64,000 nucleotides of DNA from assembly GCA_021397835.1 (NCBI GenBank), contig JAJFZO010000230.1, forward strand, positions 2,350,001-2,414,000. Reading direction: 5' to 3'. A program made the position numbers and the translations under genes. Below the pieces are notes generated by a model. The model had not been told where the DNA came from. It worked only from the letters and a program-made list of their open reading frames with translations, and searched no databases. The stretch is from Moringa oleifera. Lineage: Eukaryota; Streptophyta; Magnoliopsida; Brassicales; Moringaceae. Shown piece by piece: positions 23,959 through 37,400 of the stretch (its first letter is position 1; each line of letters begins with the position of its first letter).

Positions 23959-26075
23959 TTATATTATTTCTAAACTTAAAATGTAAAAGATATCATACCT
24001 CCACATCATTTGATGCCTCCCCACATTTGAAAGTGTAGTCAAATCAATAATTGGATATTGCTTAAGCAAGTTAATTATAACTCTAAACTTTCCTTGAAGT
24101 TCTCTAACATCTCCCTCTAACCCTTGAATATAGTTCTTTAATTTAGTATTTTCTTGCATGACTTGTGCTTTGGAACGTTCATCTCCTTTTGATGAACTAC
24201 CGATCTTACCAATACAACGAACACGTCCTCTCCATTCAACTCCTTTTACTTGGGAATAAATATCGCCGTCATATGAACTACAATCACTCAGTGACCCTCA
24301 AGATTCATTTATTTTATTGGTCATGAGCTCCTACTATTTAACAACAATTCGATCATTAATGTCTACTAAGACTGAATCTATTAAAAAATATAAAAAGAGA
24401 AAATAAATAAATTACATACAATTATATGAGCAGCCTTCTCGTTTACAATGGTTTTATCCTTTCGTGTCTAACTTTCAATATATATTTGAGCACGTGAAGG
24501 TCATACTCCATTAGCCTCCAAAGTCAGTAATAAAAAATAAAGTAATGAATACCCTCATAAATGAATTATCTGGTTAATGCAAATACTAAACATAAGGTCT
24601 AAAAAATAAAGTAACCTTTTCATGGATTAATCTAGAAAATGACTTCGTCCTAGTGCAATAAGGCTCATTTAGTTTGGCACGATTTTGTTTATTCACTATG
24701 CTCATTGTCTGTAATTTAAAAAAAAAAACGAAAAAGTAATGGTACATGTTTTCAAAGGAAAGCTGATGTAAAATCGAGATAAAACACAAATAATTCTTGA
24801 AATGTTGAATTCATACCTTGCCTTTACTAGAGCACCAATAATGAACAATATCTTTCAATTGAGCGTTATTAACTCGAGAATCTACCATGTTACTAATCAT
24901 TTGCTCTTTCAATAAGGTTTCATCAAATATTTTAGCCTTTTTCTCAGTTTTCCACTGTCTCCATGTTTCACCAATATTACTTATTATCCAATTTTTTGAC
25001 ATTTCAGTTAAACTTGTCACAAATATAAATTTTGACTACAAAAAAAAAAATAAAGATATTAAAACCAAAACTTAATTAACTATTAAACTACAATGAAAAA
25101 AAATCTATTAACTCATACCTCTATTGTTTTCCACATTTCATCTTTGTATTGTTTTGGCATCTCATGCCAACTTACATGTTGATGGGTGCAAATTGAGCAT
25201 TTCGGACCATCCTACCAATGAAACGAGTTAGAGTACAAGCTTTTATGCCAATAGGTTGACCTTCTGCATCTAATGAAACAGCAATGTGTTCATCTTCAGG
25301 TAAATCCCGAACCTCGGCCATGCGTGAAGGACCTCTAACCTTCTTGCGATGTTGAGGAACATCTACTTAAAAGAGACATACATTAATATATTATTGTAAA
25401 TGTTGCAACAGATTATAATAGGATGCTGCAACATATGGCAGCAAGCTACTATAAAATATGGCAGTAAAATATAACTGTAGGTCTATTTCAACATGTTAAA
25501 GCAAGTAGATGCAACAAATGGCAGCAAGTTGGCTACACAATTTAGCAGCAAATTGTGGTAAATTATGGCAGTATGTTTATTTCAACATAGTAAGGCAAGA
25601 AGATGCAACATATGGCAACAAGCTCTGTTGTAACATATGGCAACAAGTTACTATAAAATTTGGCAGCAAGTTACTGCAATATTTGGCAGCAAACAGCTAT
25701 AAGATATGACACTAAAATATGGCAGTTGGTCTACTTCAATATATTAAAGCAAGTAGAGGCAAGATATGGCAGAAATTTAGCTATACAATTTGGCAACAAG
25801 TTGTTGCAAAATATGGCAGTATGTTTGCTTCAACATAATAAGCAAAAAGATGCAAGATATGGCAGCAAGTTATTGCAAAATTTGGCAGCAAGTTGCTATA
25901 ACATGTGGCAGTAAGTTTGCTGCCACATAATACCAAAACAAAGGACTTGTACCTTGTCTATCTTCTGCTGCACAAGTTGAGGAGTTCTCACGATGTTGCT
26001 CTAGCTGAAACTGTGAACTAGGGCTAGAATTATGACTTGAAAATATAATACTCCAACGTTTACGTCTTGGCATTT
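23959..26075 (-). pseudogene. CACTA second gene (Ptta/En/Spm-type, TNPA-like), probably multi-exon
   Basis: The minus strand from about 26,073 reads MPRRKRWSIIFSS, then after the tandem-repeat array resumes at about 25,215-25,370 (MAEVRDLPEDEHIAVSLDAE, then GIKACTLTRFIGRMVR). It continues at 24,811-25,030 (SLTEMSKNWIISNIGETWRQ), at about 24,610-24,720, and ends with a coiled-coil segment at 23,960-24,160 (MQENTKLKNYIQGLEGDVRE). The middle blocks match the plant Ptta/En/Spm transposase family. T/A-rich gaps between blocks look like introns, but not all splice sites were verified. It lies downstream of the TNPD gene on the same strand. Confidence 0.65.
25400..25930. repeat. ATATGGCAGCAAG-type tandem repeat array
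   Basis: Imperfect units of roughly 25-40 bases contain ATATGGCAGCAAGTT or ATATGGCAGTAAxAT and longer-period TTCAACATA blocks. The array lies in a presumed intron of the TNPA-like gene. Open frames of 60-84 codons across it are by-products of the repeat. Confidence 0.8.
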
Positions 26076-26494
26076 TTGAAAGTAATGCTTAATGTCTGAG
26101 ATATCCTGTTAAAAAATTAATTGAAAGAATGTTAAAAGGATAAATACAATATAACACAAAACTATGTAGAATAATATAACATGCTACTTTCTTGGTAAAA
26201 ATAAACTTCTAGAAAAACTAAGGATATAAAAATGAACCTTGGGCATCATTGATATTATTACAAACCATCATCTTCATTGTTATTCTCTACATTGGTATCT
26301 TATGCAACATCACTTTTCATCCCTTGTGCCACATCTTCTCCACCATCGTCGTCAACATCATCTCTAAGCCAATTTGAATCATCTTGCACATCATTTAGAG
26401 TTTCAAGTCCTTCTTCATTAGATTGATCTTTATTAAGAGATGGCATATTACCCGTGTCAAACGTGTCCCTTAATTTCACATGCTTGACAATAAA

Positions 26495-29400
26495 CTAATC
26501 TTTATGAATCTCATCTTTAATATAGAACACTTTTTTGACTTGTGTTGCTAATACAAAAGGATCATCAATCAAATTATTATCTTTGTGAATCAAGTATGAA
26601 AAATTCACAATGGTGTTTTCAAATCCATCTGTCTTACAACCTCTATTGATATCAACCCAATCACATTTGAATAACACAAACTTATATCTACCATAATAAT
26701 TTAATTGAATAATGTCTGTTATTGCTCTATAGTATCTAACTTCTCACTCAATAGGTCGTCTATCCCTTGCACTAGCATAGCTTGTTGTTTTAACATTAAC
26801 AACAACTCCACTGTTTTGAGTTTTCAAGTCTTTTTCACGTTCTGTTGTGTGAAACCTAAATCTATTAATGATATAACCAGTATATCTTCTAATCACTTCA
26901 CTGGGACCACGAGCAAGCCACATAATTTGATCTGTGACTTCTGTATTTTCTAGTGCATCCAAGTATGTAACCTATTTATTTTAGAAAAATAGTTAGTATA
27001 AAAAATTCTAAATCGAGTAATGTATCATATGTAAAATTATACTTACTCGATCACGCAACCAATCAGTAAAAGTTTGGCTCTGAATCCTATCAATATCATA
27101 TTATGATAATCGACGTGGACGATTTTGTCTCTTAATAACTTCCTCATGTTCCCTACATGTAATACATCATATAAGAATCCAATTTTCTCTAAAAAAGGTA
27201 ATATTTTGTAAGAATAAAAGAAACCTATTTATCTTACTTTCGGAATATGGTTACTGCATCGGTATTGAATAACACATAACGATGAGCTTGAATTAATGTT
27301 TGCTTGTCTAGCACAACTTAAGATACCCTCTTTCGCTTTTTCACTTGAAACTCATGTTGTTTTGTTTACCCAATGGTCTACCTCTACTTGATAAAATGAA
27401 AACTCCTTGAAAATTTAAAGTATCATCCTCAAAATTTCTTATAGGTCGATTGAACCTAGTTTCAACTCTAGATAAGTATCTCGAACAAAAAGTTAAACTT
27501 TCTTGTGCTAAGTACCCTTCTGCAATTGAACCTTCCGGTTGAGTTCTATTGCGTACATATGACTTGAGTGTTAAAAGAAACCTATTTGAACAAGAACAAT
27601 AATATAACGCCTTTAATATGTTCATTGATATTTCATTTTAACAAACTAGATAAACAAAATAACTTAATATTTACCTCTCAATAGGATACATCCACCGATA
27701 TATAACTGGACCAGTAATTTTTGCCTCGTCAGCCAAATGAATAACTAAATGCACCATAATAGTAAAAACTGAAGAAGGAAATATCTTTTTCATTTTGTAA
27801 AGAGTCAATGCAATAGATGATTGAAGCCACTCAAGTTCACAATCATGAAGCACTTTGGAGCAAAAGTCTTTGAAAAAGTTGCATAACTCAATTATAACCA
27901 TACTTACACCATGTGCCAAAGATCCTCGTAATGCTATGGGAATAAAATCTTGCATTAGAATGTGACAATCATAGCTTTTGAGCCCCAATAGCTTATGTTG
28001 CTTAAGTTGAACACAGTTTGATATGTTTGATGAATAGTTGTCTGGAACTTTTAACTGCTTAAGAACATTCAAGAAGATGTCTTTTTCTTTCAAAGTCGTC
28101 TGATAGCAAGCCTTAGGTAAATACTCCACATTGCTGTTAAGACACTTCTGTGGATGAAGCTCATTTCTTATACCCATGTCTTGAAGATCATGTCTTACTT
28201 TGTAGTTATCTTTTGACTTCCCTTCTTGTCCTAATAATGTACCAATAATATTATCACAAACATTTTTTTCTATGTGCATAACATCCAGATTATGATGCAA
28301 CAAAAGATGCTTCCAATAAGGTAAAGAAAAAAAAATGCTCTTCTTTTTCCATGGATGTACTATACCCTCATTTCCACCATCATTCAAGAATTCTAGTTGC
28401 TCTAAAACTGTGCTCCCAGATGGTAGTATAGGTGCATTCCTACATTCATGATTTCCATCAAAAGAATGTCGATCAAATCGGTACTTGTGGTCAGGCTTCA
28501 ACCATCGACGATGACACATATAACTAAACTTTCTACTGTGTTGTAGCCACATTGATGCAGTTTCATAGCCACATGATGGACAGGCATATTGTCCCTTTAT
28601 GCTCCATCCAGATAAGTTGGCATATGCTGGAAAGTGATTAATAGTCCATATTAATGCAGCATGTAATTGAAAACTCTGATTTGTAGTAACATCAAAAGTT
28701 TGAATCCCAACTTCCCACAAGTCTTTCAACTCATCAATCAAAGGTTGCATGAAGATGTCAAGTTTATAACCAGGTCCAGTCGGACCAAGAATCAACAAAG
28801 AAAGAATAAAATTGGGTTATTTCATGCACAACTATGAAGGCAAATTATATGAAATCAAGATAACAGGCCAAGTGCTGTGAGTAGCACCAATATTCTTGAA
28901 TGGGTTAAAACCATCGGAAGCCAATCCAAGAGGCACATTACGAGAATCCATGGCGAATCCAAGATAATGAGAATCAAGTTCCTTCCAAGCTTGTGAATCT
29001 GTTGGATGTCGTAAGAATCCATCTTTAGTACGACCTTTATCATGCCATTTCATCAAAGCTGTAGTCTTTGAAGACATAAACAATCTTTGTAGTCTTAGTT
29101 TTAAAGGAAATCAACGCAAGACTTTTGCAGGTTTCTTCTTTCTCTTTCTTGAAGTCTGCTCAAAGTCATCTACTGCAGCATTTTTACTTAATTTCCACCT
29201 TAATAAACCACATTCGGAACATACATTTGCATCGAACTTGTCTTTCCAAAACAACATGCAATTATTTGGACAAACATGAATCTTCTCATATCCAAGACCC
29301 AAATCCTTAATGATTTTTTTAACCTGATAGAATGATTCTGGCAATGAGTTTTCCTCTGGTAATGCATCTTTTAGCAACCCTAACAATATCAAGAATGACT

Positions 29401-29922
29401 TATTAATCCATCCATTAAGGCACTTCAAATGGTACAAATGAACTATAAAAGACAATTTTGTGTAGTTCTTGCAGCCAGGATATAATTTTTTCTCAGAATC
29501 TTTAAGCAACTCATAAAAAGTATGTGTAGGATTCCTTTCCATAGCTTCATCTCTTTCATTATATCACATTCAGTTTTATTTGTCACTTCATCATTCAATA
29601 TATGCATGGGAAAAACATCATGTAACAAGCCATGTATATCATGTTCAAGACCACTTTTTTCCTCATTAACTATACTAGTAGAGGTATCAAATGTTTCTCC
29701 GTGAAATATCCATCGAACATAATCTTCGAGAAAACCATAACAAATTAAATGATCGAAAACATCTCCCCTTGTAAACCAATATGTGTTCACGCATTTTATA
29801 CATGGGCATAAGATTTTTCCATCTTTAGATGATCTCTCAAATGCAAAATTCAGAAAGTTGTCGACCCCTTTAATGTACTCATCGCTTGCTCTTAACGTAA
29901 GACTTATCCATGATTTATCCAT
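26495..29922 (-). pseudogene. CACTA transposase (TNPD-like; Transposase_21, DUF4218, DUF4216)
   Basis: It begins at the ATG at 29,920-29,922 with the transposase-associated domain (MDKSWISLTL, CPCIKCVN). It continues through 29,111-29,542 (KLSFIVHLYHLKCLNGW), 28,832-29,083 and 27,671-28,798 (SLLILGPTGPGYKLDIF, HHNLDVMHIEKNVCDN). The DUF4218 region ends at a GT donor near 27,674 and resumes after an acceptor near 27,585 (LLTLKSYVRNRTQPEGS). A DUF4216-like part follows at about 26,495-26,962. Frame changes near 29,545, 29,100 and 28,820 break the reading frame, so it is probably inactive. This gene encodes the catalytic protein for cut-and-paste transposition of CACTA elements. Confidence 0.85.
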
Positions 29923-30189
29923 TGAATAATCAGTAACTGAACTGAAATGATCAATATTTAAAATTATAAAAATTTAGCTAGCTTTCTAACCATGAAGTGT
30001 TAAAATATGGTTACAATAATACAATACAAGTGCACTAAATGCATAAAGTAATATACTTGGCTATGACATATCTGAAGAAGAAGATATAGCACCACAGCAA
30101 GATGACCTATAAGGATTTATCTTCTTTCAAAAACCAAACCTGTAAGAAATGATTTTTAAACGATATATAAGGCATGACAATCTATAAAA

Positions 30190-30790
30190 TTCTTGATATG
30201 ATAAGCATTATGCAGCATGCAGTATGTAGTATGCGAAGTATGCAGTGTACAGTATGTAATGCAGAGTATGTAGTGTGCAATATGCAGAGCGTGCAGTGTG
30301 CAGTGTGCAGTATGGCTGTATGTAGTATGGCAGTATGCAATATGGCAGTAGTATGCAGGATGCAGGATGCAGGATGCAGTGTGTGCAGTGTGCAGTATCA
30401 CAATATGTAGTATGGTAGTAGGGTAGTATGCAATATGGCAGTAATATGCAGGATGCAGGATGCAGTGTGTGCAGTGTGCAGTATCACAAAATGTAGTATG
30501 GCAATAGGGCAGTATGTAGTATGCAGTATGAAGTATGGCAGTATGCAATATGGCAGTATGCAAGATGCAGGATGCAATGTATGCAGTGTGCAGTATCACA
30601 ATATGTAGTCTGGCAGCATGGCAATGTGCAGTATGCAATATGCAGTATCCCAGTATGGAGTATGCAGTATGGAGTATGCCAGTATGGAGTATGCAGTATG
30701 CATTATACATTATGGCAATATGTAGTATGGACTATGACAGTATGACAATGTGTAATATGCAATATGGCAATATCTAGTATATAGTTCAAT
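30190..30790. repeat. ATGCAGTATG/ATGGCAGTATG minisatellite
   Basis: Units of 7-12 bases such as GTATGCAGTATG, ATATGGCAGTATGCA and AGGATGCAGGATGCAG are repeated with higher-order copies: the 30,340-30,400 block recurs at about 30,440-30,495. It lies upstream of the TNPD start inside the CACTA element. Long open frames on both strands here are low-complexity artefacts. Confidence 0.9.
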
Positions 30791-33030
30791 AATTTTAATA
30801 GATCAATGGGCAAATTAGGTTCCTTTCCATGACAATTTAGTGATAATTTACATGATGTATTCACCATGTAAGTTAAATCTAAGACGCATCTAATCATGAA
30901 AATGAATTTCAAGAATATTACTTCATTAGCATCAGAAAGTACCAATATTTAAATTTATACAATACAAAGTTTATCTTCTTCCATAAACTTGGGATCCAAA
31001 TTATTGTTGGTCCTTGGATTGGGCCAAAGCCAAGATAACATAAAAGTCCACAAAACACATTTCTAGACATCCCATGACTATAAAATAAGACAGAACAGAA
31101 AATTATAAAATTACTTTGGCAAAGAAACTGAACAACTTCTTTGCTATTTCCCCTTTGTCTTTGCCTCTTAGGTTGTAATGCAAGCATACTGATTTGTCAC
31201 AACTGAAGTATCTATTTATGTGATGTTTGACGTGAGCATCATAAAATATATCAAATGCATGATATGATTTATGTGAAAAGTGTTCACTACTTGGTATAGT
31301 CTATCAAAACATTCCAAGTGCCAATTGTCACCCTACAGAGGATAAATGGTCATGATATATTCTTCCTGTGAATTTAATTGCAGAGCTGATACACCCATAT
31401 GGACAAATTGCTAGCATAGGCAGATAATAGCCAAACCTCACGTCCTTTTCATTTATGTACTGGGCACGCAAAGTTTTTGATTTTTCTCTCCTGTGTCTTA
31501 ATTGATAACCCTTAGAAGGCACATCTCATCAATAAAATATCCAAAACAAACAAGTTAATGATTTAGACTTATAAATCACTAGGTTATAAAGAATTAAAAG
31601 AAATCAGGAAGATATATTTTTTTTCCTAGTGATTGTCCAACGGAGTTAGGCCAAACCCAAGATTATCCTAATCCAGGGCAGCATACTCATCATCGTTGGA
31701 ATTACCACATCTCTAAGAAAAAAATATAAAAAACTGAATTTAATAATAGAGAACCCACCAGATTTGTTCGAGGATATAGAAACAAACAGTGAAAATTCAT
31801 AATCTTTCAGAATATGAAACTACTTTGGTTACTTGTGAGTAAATGGCTTCTGTTGTTCTTGCAAAGCTGTGAGTAAATGGATTTTGTGTAGAAACAGTAA
31901 GCTCCAAGCTGCAATTTATGGGCATTTTCAGAGCAGCATCAATTAATTCAAAGCTAAAACCCTCAGCCTCAGATGAATCAGAAGGATTTCATGAAGAAAT
32001 TACACAGAGGAGCAAAGGCCTACCTTTACCTGTGAAAGCTTTCAGTGGTTTCTTGAGATCTAAATCACTCGGTTGTAAAATTTTGTAAATGAACAAGATG
32101 TGAGATTGAAACCAAGAGAAGAGAAATGAGAAAATTTTAACACAAAATGGACAGCAATTGTGAAAGGAAGAGATTTATATTTTAGGGATTTAAAGCAAGA
32201 ACCGAAGGAGAAGCAAATGAAAGAAAGAAAAAAGAGATACCATCATCCCGATGAATTCACATAAAATAAATAAAAATTATTTTTATTTTAAATAAATAAA
32301 TTTATTAGTTAAATCAATTTTTTAATTTATTTTATATTTACAATTAAAAGTAAATAAAATTAATTTTATATAAATCTTTTTGTGAATTATTTTTTTTAAA
32401 ATGTGATATTTATGTAAAATAAAAATAGAATTTTAACTTATCCATATAATTGTGACTTTATATTATTAAAAGATAATTTAGATTTTTTAAAAAAATAATC
32501 TTGATATAAACATCATAAAAATTTTGAAAATCTTTCAATTAATTAAAATCTTTTCAATAATTAATTGAAAAGTATATGTGCATGATATGTATGTTATTAT
32601 TATCATGTGTCTTGCAATGTCATATTGAAATTTATACATTATCTTGTTCAATGAATGTGATAAATATCATATGGTACAATATAGTGAAATGGGTTATTTT
32701 TTCTTCATCAAAGATTTTAATTATCTAAAAATATTTGCTAATATTTTTAATTTGTTAAAATTATTTTAATTATTTTTACTTTATATTTTAAATTATCCAT
32801 TGAATTAATTGTACATATACATATATATATATATATATATATCGTATTTCGATTTGATTCAATTAAATCATGCCTTTCATTTATTTTTGAAATATTTATT
32901 CAAATTAAAATCTTACATAATAAATTTACACTCAAAATCTTTTAAATATATTTTTTGATACATGCCAATGTAAATAATTAACTATTTTGTGATGAACATA
33001 AAGATAAAAAATCCATCAATGTGTATCATG
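30791..33030. other. CACTA 5' region, no further gene recognised
   Basis: A mixture of short open frames without family resemblance (30,918-31,522), then A+T-rich DNA including an AT dinucleotide run at about 32,820-32,841. It may hold the leader and promoter of the transposase gene. Confidence 0.4.
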
Positions 33031-33049
33031 AATCTATTGGATATTTAGT

Positions 33050-33541
33050 GACACCTGTAAATAATCGTCACTATAGGTATAGATTTACTGACGCACAAAG
33101 ATATTTGTCGCTATAAGTTAAATATTTTCAGGTATGTACTAACAAACAAAAAATGATTATCAATAAATACAAAAGATTTACTGATGGATAGAATAATCCA
33201 TCAATATAAGCACATATTTACTGACAACTAGTATAGAAATGTCGCTATATGTAATATATTTAGTGACACACATACATATCCGACACTACAGACTAGATAT
33301 TTACTGATGAAAAATAAATCTGTCACTAAAAATAAGACTTTTACTTACGGACAATAAAAATCTGTCAGTACATATTGGCAATTACAACTTTTAGTGACAG
33401 ATAATAGAAACCATTACTATATATATGGTATATACTGACAAATTTTTTGTTCATCAGTAATGATCATATATGTACTGACAGACTAAAAAATCTGTCAGTA
33501 TTTATGTATATATACTAATGGATTTTAACCGTCACTAAAAG
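33050..33541. repeat. CACTA right subterminal repeat array
   Basis: Many ACTGACGxAC / TCCGTCAGTA-like motifs alternate in orientation, mirroring the left array. The array ends in the right terminal inverted repeat. Confidence 0.75.
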
Positions 33542-33574
33542 GTGACGTTAGTAAATGACAATTTTTTTGTAGTG
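33542..33574. repeat. CACTA right terminal inverted repeat
   Basis: Ends TTTTTTTGTAGTG; the complement begins CACTACAAAAAAATTG. Confidence 0.75.
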
Positions 33575-34070
33575 AACACATCATTAAACATTTAAATTTA
33601 TGCACAAAATTGTTCATATAAATTTCTTGCAATAATATAATTTCAATTTTATATACTATAAATTATTTTACTAAAATTGCATGTATAATACATCATGCAA
33701 ACAAAATTAACATAATTTAAGTGTATAAATATTTAAAATTTTAATTTCATAAATTGGTCCTCAAAAAAGCACCAAAATTGTAAGTTCCTCACAAAAATAT
33801 CCAAATTTTAACTTTTTACATTAATTATAACATTTTTAGCTATCCTAAACAACATATTGTTCTTTAAAAGCGAGTCCAAATAGTAAATCATTTTCTAGAA
33901 CCTAGTTCAAGTGTTATTTTATTTCTCTTCATAACATCCAAACAACATATAGTTTGGTATCATATTCTTCTTTTACCTAATTCTAACTCATTTTTTGTCG
34001 AGTTTTGATCGTAGTTATTTTTAAGAATTTTAGGTACTAACATCAATAGTTTAAATTAATAAATTATAAT
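33575..34070. repeat. Right half of the dispersed repeat split by the CACTA element
   Basis: Collinear with about 62,790-62,970 (TTCATATAAATTTC, AATTTCAATTTTAT, ACATAATTTAAG) and then 63,500-63,720 (CTTCATAACATxxAAACAAC). Compared with that copy it lacks the 494-base inserted segment at 62,974. Confidence 0.6.
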
Positions 34071-34409
34071 GATGATATAACAATAACAAGATTAAAACTA
34101 GGTGAAAATATATGACTTATAATTTACTCACGGGATTAACTTATTGAACTGTATATGAATTATTTTTGTGCTTTAGATAGGCTTTATTTGAGCTTTATGC
34201 AAGTTATTTTGGGCCTTAAATGGCCTTTATTTAGGTTTTATGCAGATTTCATGTATGCCTATATGGGCTTAATAAGGAATTACATGGATCTTATATAGAT
34301 ACATATAAGTTAACATTTTATAAATCATGTTACTTATTAATTTAAAAATAGATAATATAAAAAACTATTTACACATAATATTAAATAAATAAAACTTTGA
34401 AAAATTGAT

Positions 34410-37400
34410 GCACCACTACAAGATAAGCATGGCCTAACTAAATTGGTGCCTACTCACTTATCAATCTTATGTATTTTTTAATTTCATTATCCAAATAAGT
34501 ACATTTTTAAATTAAAAGGATCACATAAACTTATATTTATATACAAATTTCAATCTTTAGAAGAATTAGTATCGTTAAATTCAGCTCAACTTATGTTAAT
34601 ATTTGTTAACTATTTTGTCATCTTTTTCAATCTTGTATTATATTGCATTCTTTTATTCATCAAATCTCAATCATTGAAAAATATAAGTGCTTCAATTATA
34701 GAAGATACCAAACTTATTCTTGTGTTTGATAAAACTTGACCACGTATAGTGAAAGTAGATTCGGATATTATGGTGAAAACAGGTATAGTTAGTATATCAA
34801 AGGCCGTGATAGAAAACACAAGATCCTTGTATGCATGTGTTTTCCATTAGGTCAACATATATTAAAATCATTTTTGCCATCTTTCACTAAAGGTTGATCA
34901 AGATAACGCTTTAAATTTATTGCATTACTTGATGACGCAGTGTTTGATGAAGACTTTTTACTTTTAAAAAGTTTGTAAATAAAATTTTAAAGATAAAGAA
35001 GAATATCATTTTGAACTAGATGATGTATCTTTAAACAATCTATCAAGAGTAACTGTTTATTTATAATGATCGTAAAACATCATAAAATATATTATTTATA
35101 AAAGATAAAATAGATCTTATTTTTTTGAATCATTATTATATATTATTTCTAACTATGGTTATAAATCTTTCATTTTATATCTAGGATTAATAACAACACC
35201 TATTAAAAATATTATAGGTATATTTGCAAAATATTTATCATTTTTTTTTCATTTTAGTTATTACATCTGAGAACATTTTTACCTTAGTATAATATATTGC
35301 TTAACATCTAGCAAATATTAGTTAGTTGAATTAAAACATGGCAACTAGTAGGATTATATATAGAACAAAAAAAAAATTGTAACAATATCAAAAACCTCAA
35401 AAAAATCTCTAATAACTTTAAAACTTTTCAATCATAATCTAAAGGTTACATACATAATTGTCTTCATAAAAAGGGGTTCTCTAATTTAATACAATACGAA
35501 TTTAAAACATGTCATATTTTGTTGTCAATTTTACCATTTCATAAATAAAATTTCATTTATGTGGCATATCAACATTAATATTTCATCTTACTTTTTTTTA
35601 TATAATTCTCTACAACATTTAAAATATAAGTCATACTTACCTTGATTTAAATTAATACTATGAACAATATCTCTAATTTTTAAAATAAAGTCAAATAAAA
35701 AATACAAATCATCTTGAACAATTGAATTTCAAATATAAGCACAACAAAGAACTCTAAAAAATCAATCCATTAAGTGATGGTTATAAATAACGATGTAAAA
35801 AGTCTTCAGCTACATCATTATTATTGGCATTCTTTAATGTTCAAGAAAAAAAATTCATGAATTCTCACTTTTTTATCTTTTCAAGAATGGTATTTCCAAT
35901 GACAAAACCAATAGGAGGAGTTTCAACTATTAAAAATGAAACAACTCGCTTGCACAAATCTAATTATTATTATCATTATAATGAGTAGTTAAAGAAACAA
36001 AGCCCATTTGATTGGTTGACATCTACATATTAGAAGTTAAACAAAATTTTTTATCAAAACCTTTTAAAAAATGTTATTAAATTTTTTTTTTACATAAAAA
36101 GTTTGTCAGTATATCTTTTTTAATAGTAGAATAAGAAAATCCTCTCTATTAAGGCTTTAATCCCCTTTAAATTATCCTAATTAAAATTTTAATATTTTTA
36201 TTATTTTTATTTTGACGACTTTTGTGATGTCATTTTAAATGTTTGTACCTTAATAGAAGTACAAGTAAGAAGTTTACTACATATTATATATATAATTTTT
36301 ACTTCATTCTTACCATCATATATTATTATTTGTATTCTATCAAAGTAGCTTCAAATAAAACATATCGATTTTTTTACAAATTTTATATTAACCTCATACC
36401 TAGAACTAAGTTAAGATGTATTATGAAAAGTTGAAAAAAGTGAACTTGTAAATCTTAAACTAATATCTATATCTATAAATTCATTTTGCCCATCACTAGA
36501 AAGAGAAAAACTAACACTATTGCAATGTGCCAAAAATATTTAATTTCAACAAAAATAATATAGCAAAACATTAAAATATTCAACTAGAGAGTTGAAAAAA
36601 CCCACTTGAATTTCAAAGGGAGTTGATTTGTGAACTTAAAAAATGAGAGAAAATGAATACAGTTTTTGAGATAAGATAACGAAAAACTAAGAAAGATATT
36701 GAGAGGATTTGAGAATATAAATTATAAAGAAAATATTTTAATTGTAAGTGATGAATTGACCGCAAGAAAGAGAGTATTTATAAGAGAAAATTTTTCTACG
36801 TGTTACTCACATGATGTTACTATTGCTCACATAACTACGATTGATCACATAACAAATGTATTTACATATACTACACTTAACTATTACACATGCATGCTGC
36901 ATCTTGAGTACTGAATTAAATTTAGAAGTTAAATTGTGGTGAAAGATTCCACCACTATATACGTATCATATAGTGATAGGTAAAAAACTAGAAATACTGC
37001 TCCACTATTGCAGCATAACCTAGGGAATGAGACATCTCTTTACTTTTTTGTAGCATTGTAGTATACTAAGTAATTTAGGTAGCAATTTAAGTACCCAACT
37101 ATATGGGTGAGGTGAGATCATGAGCAGTCGAGAGGGGATATTATGTTGTGGGCTCATGCATGCATGCATGCCTGCCAAACATTTATTTTATTTTTTATAA
37201 TATTATAAATTTAATTTTATCATAAATTTATAAACTATAATTATATTAAAATTTTTAAAGAACTTTAATTATATATAATATTAAAAATTTGAATCAATTA
37301 TTTTCATTTGATTTATTTTATTTTACATATTTAATATATATAAAATTCATTCAATCACATATTTCTATTCATATTATTTTTATTCATTTTTAAAAAAAAT

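Larger units (their letters stand above)
22325..33574 (-). mobile_element. CACTA/EnSpm transposon
   Basis: Its ends are CACTATAAAGAAACTACTAT (22,325) and, inverted at the right, CACTACAAAAAAATTGTCAT (complement of 33,555-33,574). Inside both ends are arrays of short ACTGACGGA / TCCGTCAGT motifs in alternating orientation, as in CACTA subterminal regions. The coding content on the minus strand is a TNPD-type transposase and a Ptta/En/Spm-type second gene. The flanking trinucleotides are AAA and AAC, consistent with a 3 bp target duplication with one change. Insertion into a pre-existing repeat is supported by the paralogue near 62.5 kb. Frame breaks suggest it is no longer autonomous. Confidence 0.9.

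Noticed and set aside
30156..30710. 184-codon open frame on the minus strand
   Set aside because: It lies entirely in the ATGCAG/ATGGCAG minisatellite and is low in complexity; the opposite strand is open too.
25400..30790. CRISPR-like array
   Set aside because: Units are irregular, contiguous and without unique spacers, and the DNA is plant nuclear.
37150..37175. CATGCATGCATG repeat as an RY regulatory element
   Set aside because: It sits within the hAT relic, far from a recognised gene, and is too short to support a role.
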